Shown: positions 35,365 through 44,844, numbered from the stretch's first letter. The stretch: DNA of 64,000 nt from Lentisphaerae bacterium GWF2_57_35 (GCA_001804865.1 MHBK01000043.1:23669-87668), one strand, 5' to 3'. Translations and numbers: made by a program. The notes: generated by a model from the letters alone, not told the origin.

Positions 35365-36821
35365 ATGAAGCTCTTTTGAATGCGCTTGTGTTAGCAGAGA
35401 CCGCAACGCTGCGAGATGCCATGCTGTCGTTCGAGCGTACGGGCATCCGTATTGCACTAATCTGCGACCAGCGGCGGCGACTGAAAGGCTTGGCGACGGA
35501 AGGCGATGTTCGGCGAGCATTACTTGACGGGCATGGGCTGGCATCAGTCTTGTTGCCGCATGCGAATTGCAGTCCGACTATTGGTCGGACAGACATGTCG
35601 CGCGAAGAACTCGTCTCATTGCTTTCAGAGCGCGTACATGATCTTCCCGTATTGGATGAGCAAGGGGTTCTGCAAGATATTTTGATATATGACCGGCGAT
35701 CCATGATCCCGGTAGCCACTCCTACCGTAGGCGAGCGAGAGCTGCGCTACGTAACCGATGCGGTCCTCAGCGGTTGGATCTCTTCCCAGGGCAAATACAT
35801 TGGCCAGTTTGAAGAGCAGTTCGCTGCTTTTTGTGGAACGCAATCGGCCGTTGCTGTTTCCAACGGAACGGTGGCCTTGCATCTTGCGTTAACTGCATTG
35901 GGGATTGGGCCAGGAGATGAAGTTATCGTACCCGCGCTTTCTTTCGTGGCAACGGCCAGTGTCGTCCGGCATTGCCATGCAAAACCCGTTTTTGTGGATG
36001 TAGATCCAACGGATTGGAATCTCGACGTGGATAAAATAGAGGAAGCGATCACGCCGAAAACAAAGGCGATAATTCCTGTTCATCTTTATGGCATGCCTTG
36101 TCGAATGGATCGCATCATGGATATCGCGCATCAGCACAACCTGTGGGTTGTAGAGGACGCAGCCGAGGCGCATGGAGCAAAATTCCGAGGAAAATGTGTG
36201 GGTTCGTATGGCCACATGGGCTGTTTCAGCTTTTATGGCAACAAGATTATTACAACCGGAGAAGGGGGGATGGTACTGACGAGCGATCCGGAATTGAATC
36301 GGAAACTGCGAATGCTTCGCGATCACGGCATGAGTCCTTCTCGGCGGTACTGGCATGAGGTTGTGGGCTTCAACTATCGGATGACCAATTTGCAGGCTGC
36401 TATTGGCGTTGCTCAGTTGGAAAGGTGGGAACAGATCATTACAGCGAAAACGCGAGTGCGAGCCTGGTACGATGACGGTATTAGCCGTCGCTCTTTTACG
36501 ACAGCGAAAGAATATGATGGAGCGGCCTCTGTTTGCTGGATTTATACGCTTCTTCTCAACTCTCCTTGTGGCCTTGCGGAGCGCGAACAACTGCTAGCTG
36601 TCTTGAAACGAGAAGGCGTTGACAGCCGTCCGACGTTTAACCCAATCCCGGCAATGCCCCCGTATTTTGAACCGGATTGGAGAGAGCGATATCCCGTTAC
36701 CCTGCGTATTTCAGAATGCGGCCTTAGTCTTCCATCTTCGGTTGAACTTGATCAGAAAACCATCAAGCGCGTTGTTGCTTTGCTAAACGAGTGGACCGAA
36801 CAAAACCCGTGTCCCACATAG
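35361..36821 (+). CDS. CBS-domain pair fused to DegT-family sugar aminotransferase
   Basis: A 486-residue protein: two CBS motifs in residues 1-112 (ATLRDAMLSFERTGIRIALI; REELVSLLSERVHDLPVL), then a complete DegT aminotransferase (SNGTVALHLAL about 173; VVEDAAEAHGA about 264; PLP Lys in SFYGNKIITTGEGG about 296). CBS pairs usually bind adenosyl nucleotides and regulate the attached enzyme. In legionaminic clusters a CBS pair is known on the nucleotidyltransferase PtmE; here it is on the aminotransferase. It overlaps the GNAT fusion (ATGA) and is followed by the amidotransferase genes. Confidence 0.85.
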   Translation: MNEALLNALVLAETATLRDAMLSFERTGIRIALICDQRRRLKGLATEGDVRRALLDGHGLASVLLPHANCSPTIGRTDMSREELVSLLSERVHDLPVLDEQGVLQDILIYDRRSMIPVATPTVGERELRYVTDAVLSGWISSQGKYIGQFEEQFAAFCGTQSAVAVSNGTVALHLALTALGIGPGDEVIVPALSFVATASVVRHCHAKPVFVDVDPTDWNLDVDKIEEAITPKTKAIIPVHLYGMPCRMDRIMDIAHQHNLWVVEDAAEAHGAKFRGKCVGSYGHMGCFSFYGNKIITTGEGGMVLTSDPELNRKLRMLRDHGMSPSRRYWHEVVGFNYRMTNLQAAIGVAQLERWEQIITAKTRVRAWYDDGISRRSFTTAKEYDGAASVCWIYTLLLNSPCGLAEREQLLAVLKREGVDSRPTFNPIPAMPPYFEPDWRERYPVTLRISECGLSLPSSVELDQKTIKRVVALLNEWTEQNPCPT

Positions 36822-36842
36822 TCTTGATGAATGAGGTGATGA

Positions 36843-38012
36843 ATGAGCTTTTTGAAACAATGTAGTAAATGTGGGTTGCCTGAAACCTATGAAACCATCG
36901 AATTTGATGAAAATGGAGTTTGTAATATCTGCCGCTCGGCACATTACAAAAAGACCATTGATTGGACGACCCGTAAAACCAAATTCGATGCCGTCATCGC
37001 AAAATACCGGGGCAAGTACGACTACGACTGTATTGTCCCATTCAGCGGTGGAAAGGACAGCACCTTCCAACTCTATTACTTATGCAAGGAATATAACCTC
37101 AAACCGTTGGTGATCCGATTCAACCACGGATTTCTTCGGCCGGTTATTCATAAGAATACGGAGCGGACGCTTAAGAAGCTGGGCGCCGATTTTCTCGAGT
37201 TCACGCCGAATTGGCACATTGTCAAACGGCTGATGATGGAATCGTTTCGCCGCAAAACAGACTTCTGCTGGCATTGCCATTGCGGAATTTACTCTTATCC
37301 TTTACGCCTAGCCGTCAAGTTGAATGTACCTCTGGTGATTTGGGGAGAACCGATTTCGGAGATAACCGCTTATTTCGATTATGAAAAAGACGAGATCGAA
37401 TATGAGGATGAGGAAAAATTCAACATGTTTCGTAATCTTGGGATCTCAGCTGATGACATGTATGGAATGATCAATACACCCGAACATCCTGTCGATCGTC
37501 GCGATTTGTTGCCGTATACCTATCCGACGCCCAAAGAACTGCGCTCTGTGGGTGTTCTTTCTATTTGCCTCGGCAGCTTTATTCCTTGGGATTATACAGC
37601 CAACACGGCACTGATAAAAAAAGAGCTGGCATGGGAATCGGAAGAACTGGAAGGCGTTCCGGAAGCACTGCACCAGTCGGCCGAAAAAATTGAATGCTTC
37701 ATGCAGGGAACACGAGATTATATAAAGTACTGCAAACGGGGTTACAGTCGACTCTCGCAAATGATGGCTTTCCACATTCGAAACGGACGCATGACCCTGG
37801 AAGAAGCGCAGAAGTATTTTCCGTTGGAGGGGTGCAGACCACCCTCTATGGAAATCCTGCTCGAATATCTTGGGTTGACGGAAGAGGAATTTAACGAAAT
37901 TGTGCAGCGCACCGAGGTGTCGCCCTACCATCATGATTACTCAAAACAGAGGTCCTCAAATAAAACCTGGGATTACGATCAATGGTATCGCGAGGATAAC
38001 CACACCAAATGA
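36843..38012 (+). CDS. N-acetyl sugar amidotransferase (WbpG/PseA/LegX-like)
   Basis: A 389-residue PP-loop synthetase that converts an N-acetyl into an acetamidino group on a sugar, using ammonia. The N-terminal zinc knuckle is CSKCGLPETYE (about 6) and ENGVCNICR (about 22); the PP-loop is FSGGKDST (about 65); another Cys pair is FCWHCHCG (about 141). The two following genes, HisH- and HisF-like, supply ammonia as in WbpG/HisH2/HisF2 and WbuX/Y/Z systems. It overlaps the HisH-like gene (ATGA). The target sugar could be a nonulosonate or a diamino-uronate. Confidence 0.88.
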   Translation: MSFLKQCSKCGLPETYETIEFDENGVCNICRSAHYKKTIDWTTRKTKFDAVIAKYRGKYDYDCIVPFSGGKDSTFQLYYLCKEYNLKPLVIRFNHGFLRPVIHKNTERTLKKLGADFLEFTPNWHIVKRLMMESFRRKTDFCWHCHCGIYSYPLRLAVKLNVPLVIWGEPISEITAYFDYEKDEIEYEDEEKFNMFRNLGISADDMYGMINTPEHPVDRRDLLPYTYPTPKELRSVGVLSICLGSFIPWDYTANTALIKKELAWESEELEGVPEALHQSAEKIECFMQGTRDYIKYCKRGYSRLSQMMAFHIRNGRMTLEEAQKYFPLEGCRPPSMEILLEYLGLTEEEFNEIVQRTEVSPYHHDYSKQRSSNKTWDYDQWYREDNHTK

Positions 38013-38623
38013 TCGGCATAGTTGATTACGGAATGGGGAATTTGCGCTCGGTGTTCAATGCCCTGGTATTTTTGGGCTTTGAAGCGACTGTCGTGCATCA
38101 GCCTGATGGGTTAGAAGCGTGTGACCGGTTGATTCTTCCCGGCGTGGGTGCTTATGCCCATGCCATGCAAAATCTACATGCAAAGGGGTTTATTCCGGTT
38201 TTGCAGGAACTGTCGGCTCAGGGCCGGCCGCTTCTGGGTATTTGCTTGGGCATGCAAATGTTTTCAACCACGGGCTCTGAGCCGGTTCTATGCCAAGGCT
38301 TGAATTTGATTGCTGGAGAAGTAATCCCCATGCAGGCTCGTCCTGAAATGCCGCTGCCGCATGTTGGGTGGAATACCGTACGATTGCGATCTGCTCATCC
38401 ATTGTTTTCCGGTGTGCGCGAAGGAGATGTCTATTTCGTCCATTCCTATTGCTTTCATCCAGCGGTAGAAGCCGACATCTTATGCGTATCGGAGTATGGA
38501 GGCGAATTCATTTCCGGCGTGGCTCATGGGAATGTGGTAGGTCTTCAATTTCATCCAGAAAAAAGCCAAAATGTGGGCATGCGAATTCTGGAAAACTTCT
38601 GTTTGTGGGACGGCACATGCTGA
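38009..38623 (+). CDS. HisH-like glutamine amidotransferase (sugar amidation)
   Basis: A 204-residue class I glutaminase: LPGVGAYAHAM (about 48), Cys nucleophile in GICLGMQMF (about 79) and LQFHPEKSQN (about 179). It should form an ammonia-channelling complex with the HisF-like protein that follows. Though annotatable as histidine-biosynthesis HisH, it sits between a WbpG-type amidotransferase and a HisF homologue lacking a catalytic Asp, so the sugar-amidation role (HisH2/WbuY) is favoured. It overlaps the next gene by 7 bases. Confidence 0.88.
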   Translation: MIGIVDYGMGNLRSVFNALVFLGFEATVVHQPDGLEACDRLILPGVGAYAHAMQNLHAKGFIPVLQELSAQGRPLLGICLGMQMFSTTGSEPVLCQGLNLIAGEVIPMQARPEMPLPHVGWNTVRLRSAHPLFSGVREGDVYFVHSYCFHPAVEADILCVSEYGGEFISGVAHGNVVGLQFHPEKSQNVGMRILENFCLWDGTC

Positions 38624-39375
38624 AGAAACGTCTTATTCCTGTCTTGTTGCTCAAACAAGGACGAATGGTCAAGGGGCGCCAATTCCGCGATTATCGCGAT
38701 ACGGGCGATCCAATCTCGGCGGCGCGAATCTATAATGCCCAAAAGGCAGATGAATTGATGTTTCTCGATATTGAAGCGAGCGTAGAAGGACGCGGAGCAT
38801 TGCTTCAGCTTATTGAGGTCGTCTCACAGGAATGCTTCATGCCCTTTACTGTGGGTGGCGGCTTGCGTTCCGTTGACGATGTTCGCAACCTCTTGAAAGC
38901 AGGTGCAGATAAAGTGCTGATCAATTCTGCCGCTGTTGAAAATCCTGGCTTGATTAATTGTGTTGCAGATCATTTCGGTCGGCAATGCATTGTTGCCGGT
39001 ATTGATGTGCGAAAGATGGATGGAGTTTATCGCGTCTTTACCCATGGCGCTCGCCAGTTAGCGCCCGTGGACTTTCAATTGCACATTCGGCACTTGGAAG
39101 AATTAGGCGCGGGCGAGTTTTTAATCAATTCCATCGATCATGATGGAATGATGGATGGTTATGACAGCGAGTTGCTGAAACTAGCCGTTGCGACAACTTC
39201 TCGGCCCGTTATAGCGTGCGGGGGCGCCGGAAATTTTCAACATCTTGTCGATGCATTTAAACGGTGCAGCGTTCATGCGGTCGCCTGTGCAAGCCTTTTC
39301 CATTTCGGTGACAATAATCCAATACGAGCCCGAGCTTTTCTGAAAAATCAAGGAATCCCTGTAAAGAATGTCTAA
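38617..39375 (+). CDS. HisF-like ammonia-channel protein, first catalytic Asp missing
   Basis: A 252-residue TIM barrel of the HisF family. Where histidine-pathway HisF has CLDVKDG with catalytic Asp11, this one has VLLLKQG (residues 9-15): the Asp is Leu. The second Asp (GIDVRKMDG, about 130) and the SIDHDG Asp (about 176) remain. The cyclase should therefore be dead or altered, fitting a HisF2/WbuZ subunit that only conducts ammonia from the HisH-like partner to the sugar amidotransferase. ATG at 38617; the much longer frame from 38368 is antisense/overlap noise. Confidence 0.88.
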   Translation: MLKKRLIPVLLLKQGRMVKGRQFRDYRDTGDPISAARIYNAQKADELMFLDIEASVEGRGALLQLIEVVSQECFMPFTVGGGLRSVDDVRNLLKAGADKVLINSAAVENPGLINCVADHFGRQCIVAGIDVRKMDGVYRVFTHGARQLAPVDFQLHIRHLEELGAGEFLINSIDHDGMMDGYDSELLKLAVATTSRPVIACGGAGNFQHLVDAFKRCSVHAVACASLFHFGDNNPIRARAFLKNQGIPVKNV

Positions 39376-39387
39376 TCGGAAACGCGA

Positions 39388-40068
39388 ATGAATACGATTC
39401 AGTTCAAATCATCCTTAACCTCCGAAGAATTGGCCAATTATGTCGCCCGGCAGCTTAATGCATTTTATCCAGACAACCAATTGGTCGCGGTTGGCGATGT
39501 GCGGTGCGTGATGGAACATACCCTTGTGCGGGTGAAGGCCTGCTTCTCTCGTATTCACCGAAAGTATTATTGTGATGGAACGCAAGCGACCTTTAACCAT
39601 TTGCACTCTGATCACTACGCCATGTTTCTTTACCTTCTCAGCAATACAGCTTGGAAGCTGGCGGGCAATGAGATGTTGGCGGCGAAGATATTTCTCCTAA
39701 ATAAGGCTCTTCATGGATTGGATGTCTATTATGGGATCGAACTTCCCGAAGTGTTTCTGTTTATTCACCCGGTGGGAACGGTGCTGGGAAATGCTCGCTA
39801 CGGAAATTACCTGACGGTCTATCAAAATTGTGGAATTGGGTCTCTCACGGAATCAGGAGATTATCCAACTTTAGGGGAAGGCGTTATTCTTTTTGCGCGC
39901 TCTTGTTTATTGGGGGCATGTCATATCGGCGATGATGTCGTTGTGGGTGCCAATGCTTTTTTGGTGACTACCGATATCCCGGCTCATTCTGTCGTTGTTG
40001 GGCAATATCCCAACCACCGAATCCTTCACAACGCGGATCTTGTACGTAATCGAATTTTTCATTCATGA
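39388..40068 (+). CDS. Left-handed beta-helix acyltransferase (serine acetyltransferase-like)
   Basis: A 226-residue protein whose C-terminal half is hexapeptide repeats of a left-handed beta helix (IHPVGTVLGNARYGNYLTVY about 131-150; LGEGVILFARSCLLGACHIGDDVVVGANAF about 163-192). Such enzymes transfer acetyl or other acyl groups from CoA to sugars. It follows the amidotransferase set by 12 bases, so it may acylate the amino sugar. The ATG at 39388 is used. The alternative of serine acetylation is unlikely in this setting. Confidence 0.78.
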   Translation: MNTIQFKSSLTSEELANYVARQLNAFYPDNQLVAVGDVRCVMEHTLVRVKACFSRIHRKYYCDGTQATFNHLHSDHYAMFLYLLSNTAWKLAGNEMLAAKIFLLNKALHGLDVYYGIELPEVFLFIHPVGTVLGNARYGNYLTVYQNCGIGSLTESGDYPTLGEGVILFARSCLLGACHIGDDVVVGANAFLVTTDIPAHSVVVGQYPNHRILHNADLVRNRIFHS

Positions 40069-41492
40069 CCAAGGTATTACGGACCATGAATTACGTTCGA
40101 AAAGCATCCGTCAATGTGGACATTATTCTGAATGCATGGCATTTAGATCTTTACGATATTAACTATGCCGTCGCCTCTGAGGAGATTAACTGCTTAGCGA
40201 CGTATGCCAAACAATTGAAGCGACGCGCAATACTCTTGGGGATCTGCTCTTTTCTTGGCGATATAGTGCGCAGCTTTTATAAATTATTCTTTGTATCTCT
40301 TCGGAAGAGGCCTACTCCTGGTCGCGTAATATTTTATGCGATATCTTCTAATCATTATGAATCGCTGCTTCCCATCAAGCGACAAGTTAAGGACTCAACT
40401 TTTTGGGGATGTTGCGATGAATGTGACGATACATTTTGGATGTGTTGGGCGCAGATTATATCACTCCTTTATCTGCCGAGGTTGTTGTGGCTGTACTTTA
40501 AAAGTACCGGATATCGGAAAGAAACATTTCGCTATTATTTTAAAGACTATCTACGAATCTATGGCGGGTATGTTGTTTTTTCCTATTTGTTGCGTCATTG
40601 TAGACCCAAGCTTGTGGTGTTGGCCAATGATCACAGTGCATTGCCAAGAACGCTATTAAAAGCTGCCAGCGATGTGAGGGTGGAGAGTGTTTACATTCAA
40701 CACGCATCCGTTACAGAGAAATGGCCTCCATTGGCATTTAATTACGCACTTCTGGAAGGGTGCGATGCCTTGATGAAATACGAAAACATCGGCAAATCCA
40801 AAACCGTAGTTTTCTTAATTGGCATTGCAAAGACGGATTTTGATGTAAATCTATTCAATCGACAACGGACAGTAAAAACATTGGGCATAGCCCTCAGTCC
40901 TGATGACAATTACGAAAAAGTGGAAGAGGTTGTTCGAGGTCTGAAGAGTCGGTTGCCTGCACTTTCTATCGTATTACGGCCGCATCCGGCTGATGCCATA
41001 CGATATCCTGTCTGGGATTCATTAAGTAGAAATTATCAATGTGCCCTATCGTCGGCATATCAAGAGACCGCGTCTGAGTTTTTGAATAAATTGGATTCCT
41101 TGCTGGCTGGCGATTCAAGCATTCATCTTGAAGCCGTATTGCATAACGTTTATCCACTATACTATCGTTTTTCCAATACATTTGACGACTGGTATGGGTT
41201 CTTAAAACGTGGTTTGGTGCAGTCCTGTAATTCTTTGGACGAGCTGGTAACTTGCTATTGGCGTTTGCTTGAACACAAGCCTGATATTCGTAATCGCGCT
41301 CAGTACTATTGTGGGACCATTGGCACGGCCTACGATGGACGTTCTTCTGAAGTGGCCGCCCGCTTGATTAATTCCTGGGCAAGGAACGATCAATCCTTGC
41401 AGAGTGAATTCGAACGAATACCGGATATGAACCTAGAGGCTTATGCGCTCCGCATGCTTGATACGACTACCACAAAGCATGATTCTTTATGA
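40065..41492 (+). CDS. Putative GT-B type glycosyl/polyol-phosphate transferase
   Basis: A 475-residue protein distantly like CDP-glycerol glycerophosphotransferase or surface-glycan transferases of the GT-B fold: LVVLANDHSALPRTLLKAAS (about 184), VYIQHASVTEKWPP (about 209) and the C-terminal IVLRPHPADAIRYP (about 305) with SLLAGDSSIHLEAVLHNV (about 347). No signal peptide or trans-membrane helix beyond a possible N-terminal amphipathic segment. It likely adds a sugar or alditol phosphate to the growing repeat unit. The start overlaps the acyltransferase stop (ATGA). Confidence 0.6.
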   Translation: MTKVLRTMNYVRKASVNVDIILNAWHLDLYDINYAVASEEINCLATYAKQLKRRAILLGICSFLGDIVRSFYKLFFVSLRKRPTPGRVIFYAISSNHYESLLPIKRQVKDSTFWGCCDECDDTFWMCWAQIISLLYLPRLLWLYFKSTGYRKETFRYYFKDYLRIYGGYVVFSYLLRHCRPKLVVLANDHSALPRTLLKAASDVRVESVYIQHASVTEKWPPLAFNYALLEGCDALMKYENIGKSKTVVFLIGIAKTDFDVNLFNRQRTVKTLGIALSPDDNYEKVEEVVRGLKSRLPALSIVLRPHPADAIRYPVWDSLSRNYQCALSSAYQETASEFLNKLDSLLAGDSSIHLEAVLHNVYPLYYRFSNTFDDWYGFLKRGLVQSCNSLDELVTCYWRLLEHKPDIRNRAQYYCGTIGTAYDGRSSEVAARLINSWARNDQSLQSEFERIPDMNLEAYALRMLDTTTTKHDSL

Positions 41493-41505
41493 TTATCCGC
41501 ACGAT

Positions 41506-42825
41506 ATGAGAATTATTCCTGTATCCTTGATCCTTCGAGTCTTCAGATCCGGCTTGCTCCGAACTACAGGAGTGTATTTCCTAACCAGCTCACTGGGTTT
41601 TGCTTTGGCCTTCTTGACCTTGCCTGTTTTTACGCGGACGTTATCTCCCGAAGACTATGGGTTGACAGCGATGTTTACGGTGCTGACAGGAATCGTTGGT
41701 TTGTTTTCTGGCTTAGGCGTTTATGGGGCCGTTGGCCGGCAATTTTATGAATTAAATAAGAAGGATTTCCCCGTATACGTTGCAAACAGTCTGATTGTTT
41801 TCTTGTTGAGCAGTTCAATTACGGGTTTTGCCGTGTGGTTCTTTGGCTCATGGATATCGAAGTATAGTGGCTATCCGCAACTTTGGCTATGGACGGTGGT
41901 CCTCATGGGTTCGGCTCAATGCTTGCAGATGATCCAATTGACCTTATGGCAGGCCATGCGTCGCCCGATTCCCTATGCTGTATTTCAGATTGGTATGGCT
42001 ATGACCGTCACAGCCCTGTCCCTGTATTTAGTATTGGCTCGCAACATGTCTTGGCAGGGGCGTGTGTTAGCTCAAGTATGGACTGCTCTCGGCTTTGCCG
42101 CATTTAGTTTCATTGCGCTTTGGCGGGGGGGTGGGGTGCGTTGGGAATGGCATTGGTCATCTATGCGGCATGCGTTGTGTTTCAGTATTCCATTGATACC
42201 GCATACATTGGGTATGATGGCTATGGCCATGACAGACCGAATATTGCTGATCAATATGGTGGGTTTATCCGAAACGGGGGTTTATTCTGTTGCCTCCAAT
42301 ATTGGGATGCTGATCGCCTTTTTTCAAGGGGCATTTACAAATGCATGGTTGCCTTGGTTCATGGAGCAGCTAAGGCTAAATGATCCCGTCGCTGATTTAC
42401 GCGTTGTTCGGGTTACTTATATGTATAATAGTTTCCTCTTCATTTTTGCGCTGCTCTTCGGTCTATTTGCGCCTTCCGTTTTGGGCCTTTTCCTGGGCGA
42501 AAAGTTTGCGGCTTCCGGGCAATACGTTTTGTGGATTGCTCTAGGATATGCATTTAACGGAATGTATAAAATGGCCGCCAGTTATATTTACTATGCACAA
42601 AAAAACCATTGGCTGGCTGGTGTGACGCTGCTAACAGCCATTTTGCACGCCATCATCAGTTATTTTCTTATCCGTTGGCAAGGATGTGTTGGTGCAGCAT
42701 GGGGAACTATGATTGCTTTTTTAATCTCACTTGTTGCCACGTGGACGCTTGCTTGTCGATGCCGTCCAATGCCATGGTTGTACTTTATGTCTTCCGCATT
42801 TAATCGCGATCCGGCGTCTTTATAG
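41506..42825 (+). CDS. Wzx-type polysaccharide flippase
   Basis: A 439-residue integral membrane protein with about 12 hydrophobic segments. The N-terminal TGVYFLTSSLGFALAFLTLP followed by FTRTLSPEDYGLTAMF is typical of Wzx/RfbX-type flippases, which move lipid-linked repeat units across the inner membrane. The ATG at 41506 opens about 14 residues before the first helix; ATG 41479 overlaps the upstream gene and is less likely. A Wzy-like polymerase follows at 44845, consistent with Wzx/Wzy-dependent assembly. Confidence 0.88.
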   Translation: MRIIPVSLILRVFRSGLLRTTGVYFLTSSLGFALAFLTLPVFTRTLSPEDYGLTAMFTVLTGIVGLFSGLGVYGAVGRQFYELNKKDFPVYVANSLIVFLLSSSITGFAVWFFGSWISKYSGYPQLWLWTVVLMGSAQCLQMIQLTLWQAMRRPIPYAVFQIGMAMTVTALSLYLVLARNMSWQGRVLAQVWTALGFAAFSFIALWRGGGVRWEWHWSSMRHALCFSIPLIPHTLGMMAMAMTDRILLINMVGLSETGVYSVASNIGMLIAFFQGAFTNAWLPWFMEQLRLNDPVADLRVVRVTYMYNSFLFIFALLFGLFAPSVLGLFLGEKFAASGQYVLWIALGYAFNGMYKMAASYIYYAQKNHWLAGVTLLTAILHAIISYFLIRWQGCVGAAWGTMIAFLISLVATWTLACRCRPMPWLYFMSSAFNRDPASL

Positions 42826-42834
42826 AAGGTTCAT

Positions 42835-44802
42835 ATGTGTGGTATTGCTGGCATATGTGGTAAGGCAAAAGTAGAAATCCTGCAAAAGATGATGGCTGTA
42901 ATGCATCATCGGGGGCCTGACGATTGTGGGGTGTGGCTTGAGTCGGATCGTGTCGGACTGGCTCATTGCAGATTATCCATCGTCGATCTTACAGATGCCG
43001 GTCATCAGCCCATGGTGGCAATCGATGGAGTAAGTTTTGACTCACCACGAGTGATAAAGCGAAACGAAAATCCATTATCTCTATCCTCTAAATCTTTTGT
43101 GACGCTGGTCTATAATGGAGAACTATATAACGCGGCATCCCTGCGGCAAGAGATTAATGTCCGATGGAAGGAACGTTATGGAAGAGCGCTTGATTGGAAC
43201 GGGCACTCTGATACGGAAGTGTTGTTATATGCTTATCTTATTTGGGATATGGAAGTTCTCTCCAGATTGCGCGGGATGTTTGCTTTTGCCATTTGGGATG
43301 CAAGAAAACAGAAGCTTTTTTTGGCCCGGGATCGCTTTGGCATCAAGCCCCTGTACTATGCCTTTACACCAGAGGGATTCGTTTTTGGTTCCGAAATAAA
43401 AGCCTTGCGTGCGACCGGTTGGGTTTCCAATAAAGTGAATAAGCAGGGCGTTTGGGATTATCTGTCGTTGGGCGCCGTGCCGTTGCCTCAAACCATTCTT
43501 GAGAATGTTTTCATGTTGCCTGCAGGACACTATGGCGAGCTGTTGTTTAAAGAGAAAAGCCATAGTCCGACAGCACTTCGTATAACATGCTATTGGGATA
43601 TGCATTCAAATACGAAAGAGCTAAGAAAGGATCTGGCTTCCATTTCATATATGGACGCGTGCACGGAGGTGCGCCGCCTTCTAGAGGCCTCTGCGGAATG
43701 CCATCTTATTGCCGATGTGCCTGTGGGGGCCTTCCTGAGCGGAGGGATGGATTCGACGCTGGTTGTGGCTCTGATGCGGACGCTAACGAAGACACCCATC
43801 ACTACTTTTACTATAGGATTTGATCATCCGAAAATTAAAAATGAATTCCCATGGGCGCGGTTGGCGGCAGATAAGCTGGGCTGCTGTAATCATGAAATTG
43901 TCGTCCGACCACATGATTTTCGTATGGAGTTTGATAATATTCTTACGGCATTGGATCAACCGAGCTATGACGGCGTGAACACATACTTTGTTTCACAGGC
44001 GGCCCGGCAGAAAGTTACCGTTGCACTCAGTGGATTGGGGGGGGGTGAACTATTTGCCGGCTATCATCAATATGCTCGCATTCCCGCGTCCGCCAAGCGC
44101 TTTCCTTTCGGCATCAAGCATCTTCGTAAAGTTATAGAAAGCCTTGAAGGTAAATTGCCGGGACGACTGTTACGTCCTTTGGAGTATATTTTGACCGACC
44201 GTGGCAAACGCCTACATATGATAAATCGGCTGACTGGAGAGGTTTTTAAAGCCGAATTGGTTGACTTGGATTGGCAAAACAATGTTCGTTTTCGCACCAT
44301 GTCAGACTACTACAACATAATTGTCCCTGAAGAAGAGTCGGACTGGATTCGCAAAATAAGTCTGACGGATATTCGATGCTACTTGAAAAGCGTACTTTTG
44401 CGTGACGCGGACGCTATGAGTATGGCACATAGTCTTGAAATACGTCCCATCTTGCTCGACCACCCGTTAGCCGAATTTGCTTATAGCCTGCCGGGACACG
44501 TCAAGATCATGAATGGTCAAGCGAAACGCATTTTGTATGATGCTTCATCTGATTTAGTCCCTGAAGAAATAGGTAAAGGCGTTAAACAAGGCTTTGAATT
44601 GCCGTTGCAGAATTGGCTGAAGAACGAGTTGAGCGGACTGGCCAGGGATGTGTTTCATACGAGCGCGGCCAATCGATTCTTATCGAAGCCTTGCCAACAG
44701 CAAATAGAAGATATTCTCCGAAGACCAGGCCCGTGCCGTCTTCCTCTATGGCCGCTCTTTATCCTTATTGCGTTTTGCGAAAAGCATAATTACGAATTGT
44801 AA
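42835..44802 (+). CDS. asnB: Asparagine synthase (glutamine-hydrolysing) family protein
   Basis: A 655-residue protein with an N-terminal Ntn glutaminase (MCGIAGICG, Cys2 nucleophile) and a synthetase domain with the PP-loop LSGGMDSTLV (about 302). In glycan clusters AsnB homologues often amidate carboxylated sugars (uronamides) rather than make asparagine. It lies between the flippase and the polymerase, so that role is plausible here. The size is above the ~600 of many such proteins, with an insert near residues 60-90 of the glutaminase domain. Confidence 0.85.
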   Translation: MCGIAGICGKAKVEILQKMMAVMHHRGPDDCGVWLESDRVGLAHCRLSIVDLTDAGHQPMVAIDGVSFDSPRVIKRNENPLSLSSKSFVTLVYNGELYNAASLRQEINVRWKERYGRALDWNGHSDTEVLLYAYLIWDMEVLSRLRGMFAFAIWDARKQKLFLARDRFGIKPLYYAFTPEGFVFGSEIKALRATGWVSNKVNKQGVWDYLSLGAVPLPQTILENVFMLPAGHYGELLFKEKSHSPTALRITCYWDMHSNTKELRKDLASISYMDACTEVRRLLEASAECHLIADVPVGAFLSGGMDSTLVVALMRTLTKTPITTFTIGFDHPKIKNEFPWARLAADKLGCCNHEIVVRPHDFRMEFDNILTALDQPSYDGVNTYFVSQAARQKVTVALSGLGGGELFAGYHQYARIPASAKRFPFGIKHLRKVIESLEGKLPGRLLRPLEYILTDRGKRLHMINRLTGEVFKAELVDLDWQNNVRFRTMSDYYNIIVPEEESDWIRKISLTDIRCYLKSVLLRDADAMSMAHSLEIRPILLDHPLAEFAYSLPGHVKIMNGQAKRILYDASSDLVPEEIGKGVKQGFELPLQNWLKNELSGLARDVFHTSAANRFLSKPCQQQIEDILRRPGPCRLPLWPLFILIAFCEKHNYEL

Positions 44803-44844
44803 CACACACAAATATGTTGCGGAAACTGATTAAGAGGTAATGTC

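Noticed and set aside
38009..39375. HisH and HisF as histidine biosynthesis genes
   Set aside because: Placed between a sugar amidotransferase and glycan genes, and the HisF homologue lacks Asp11, so histidine synthesis is not supported.
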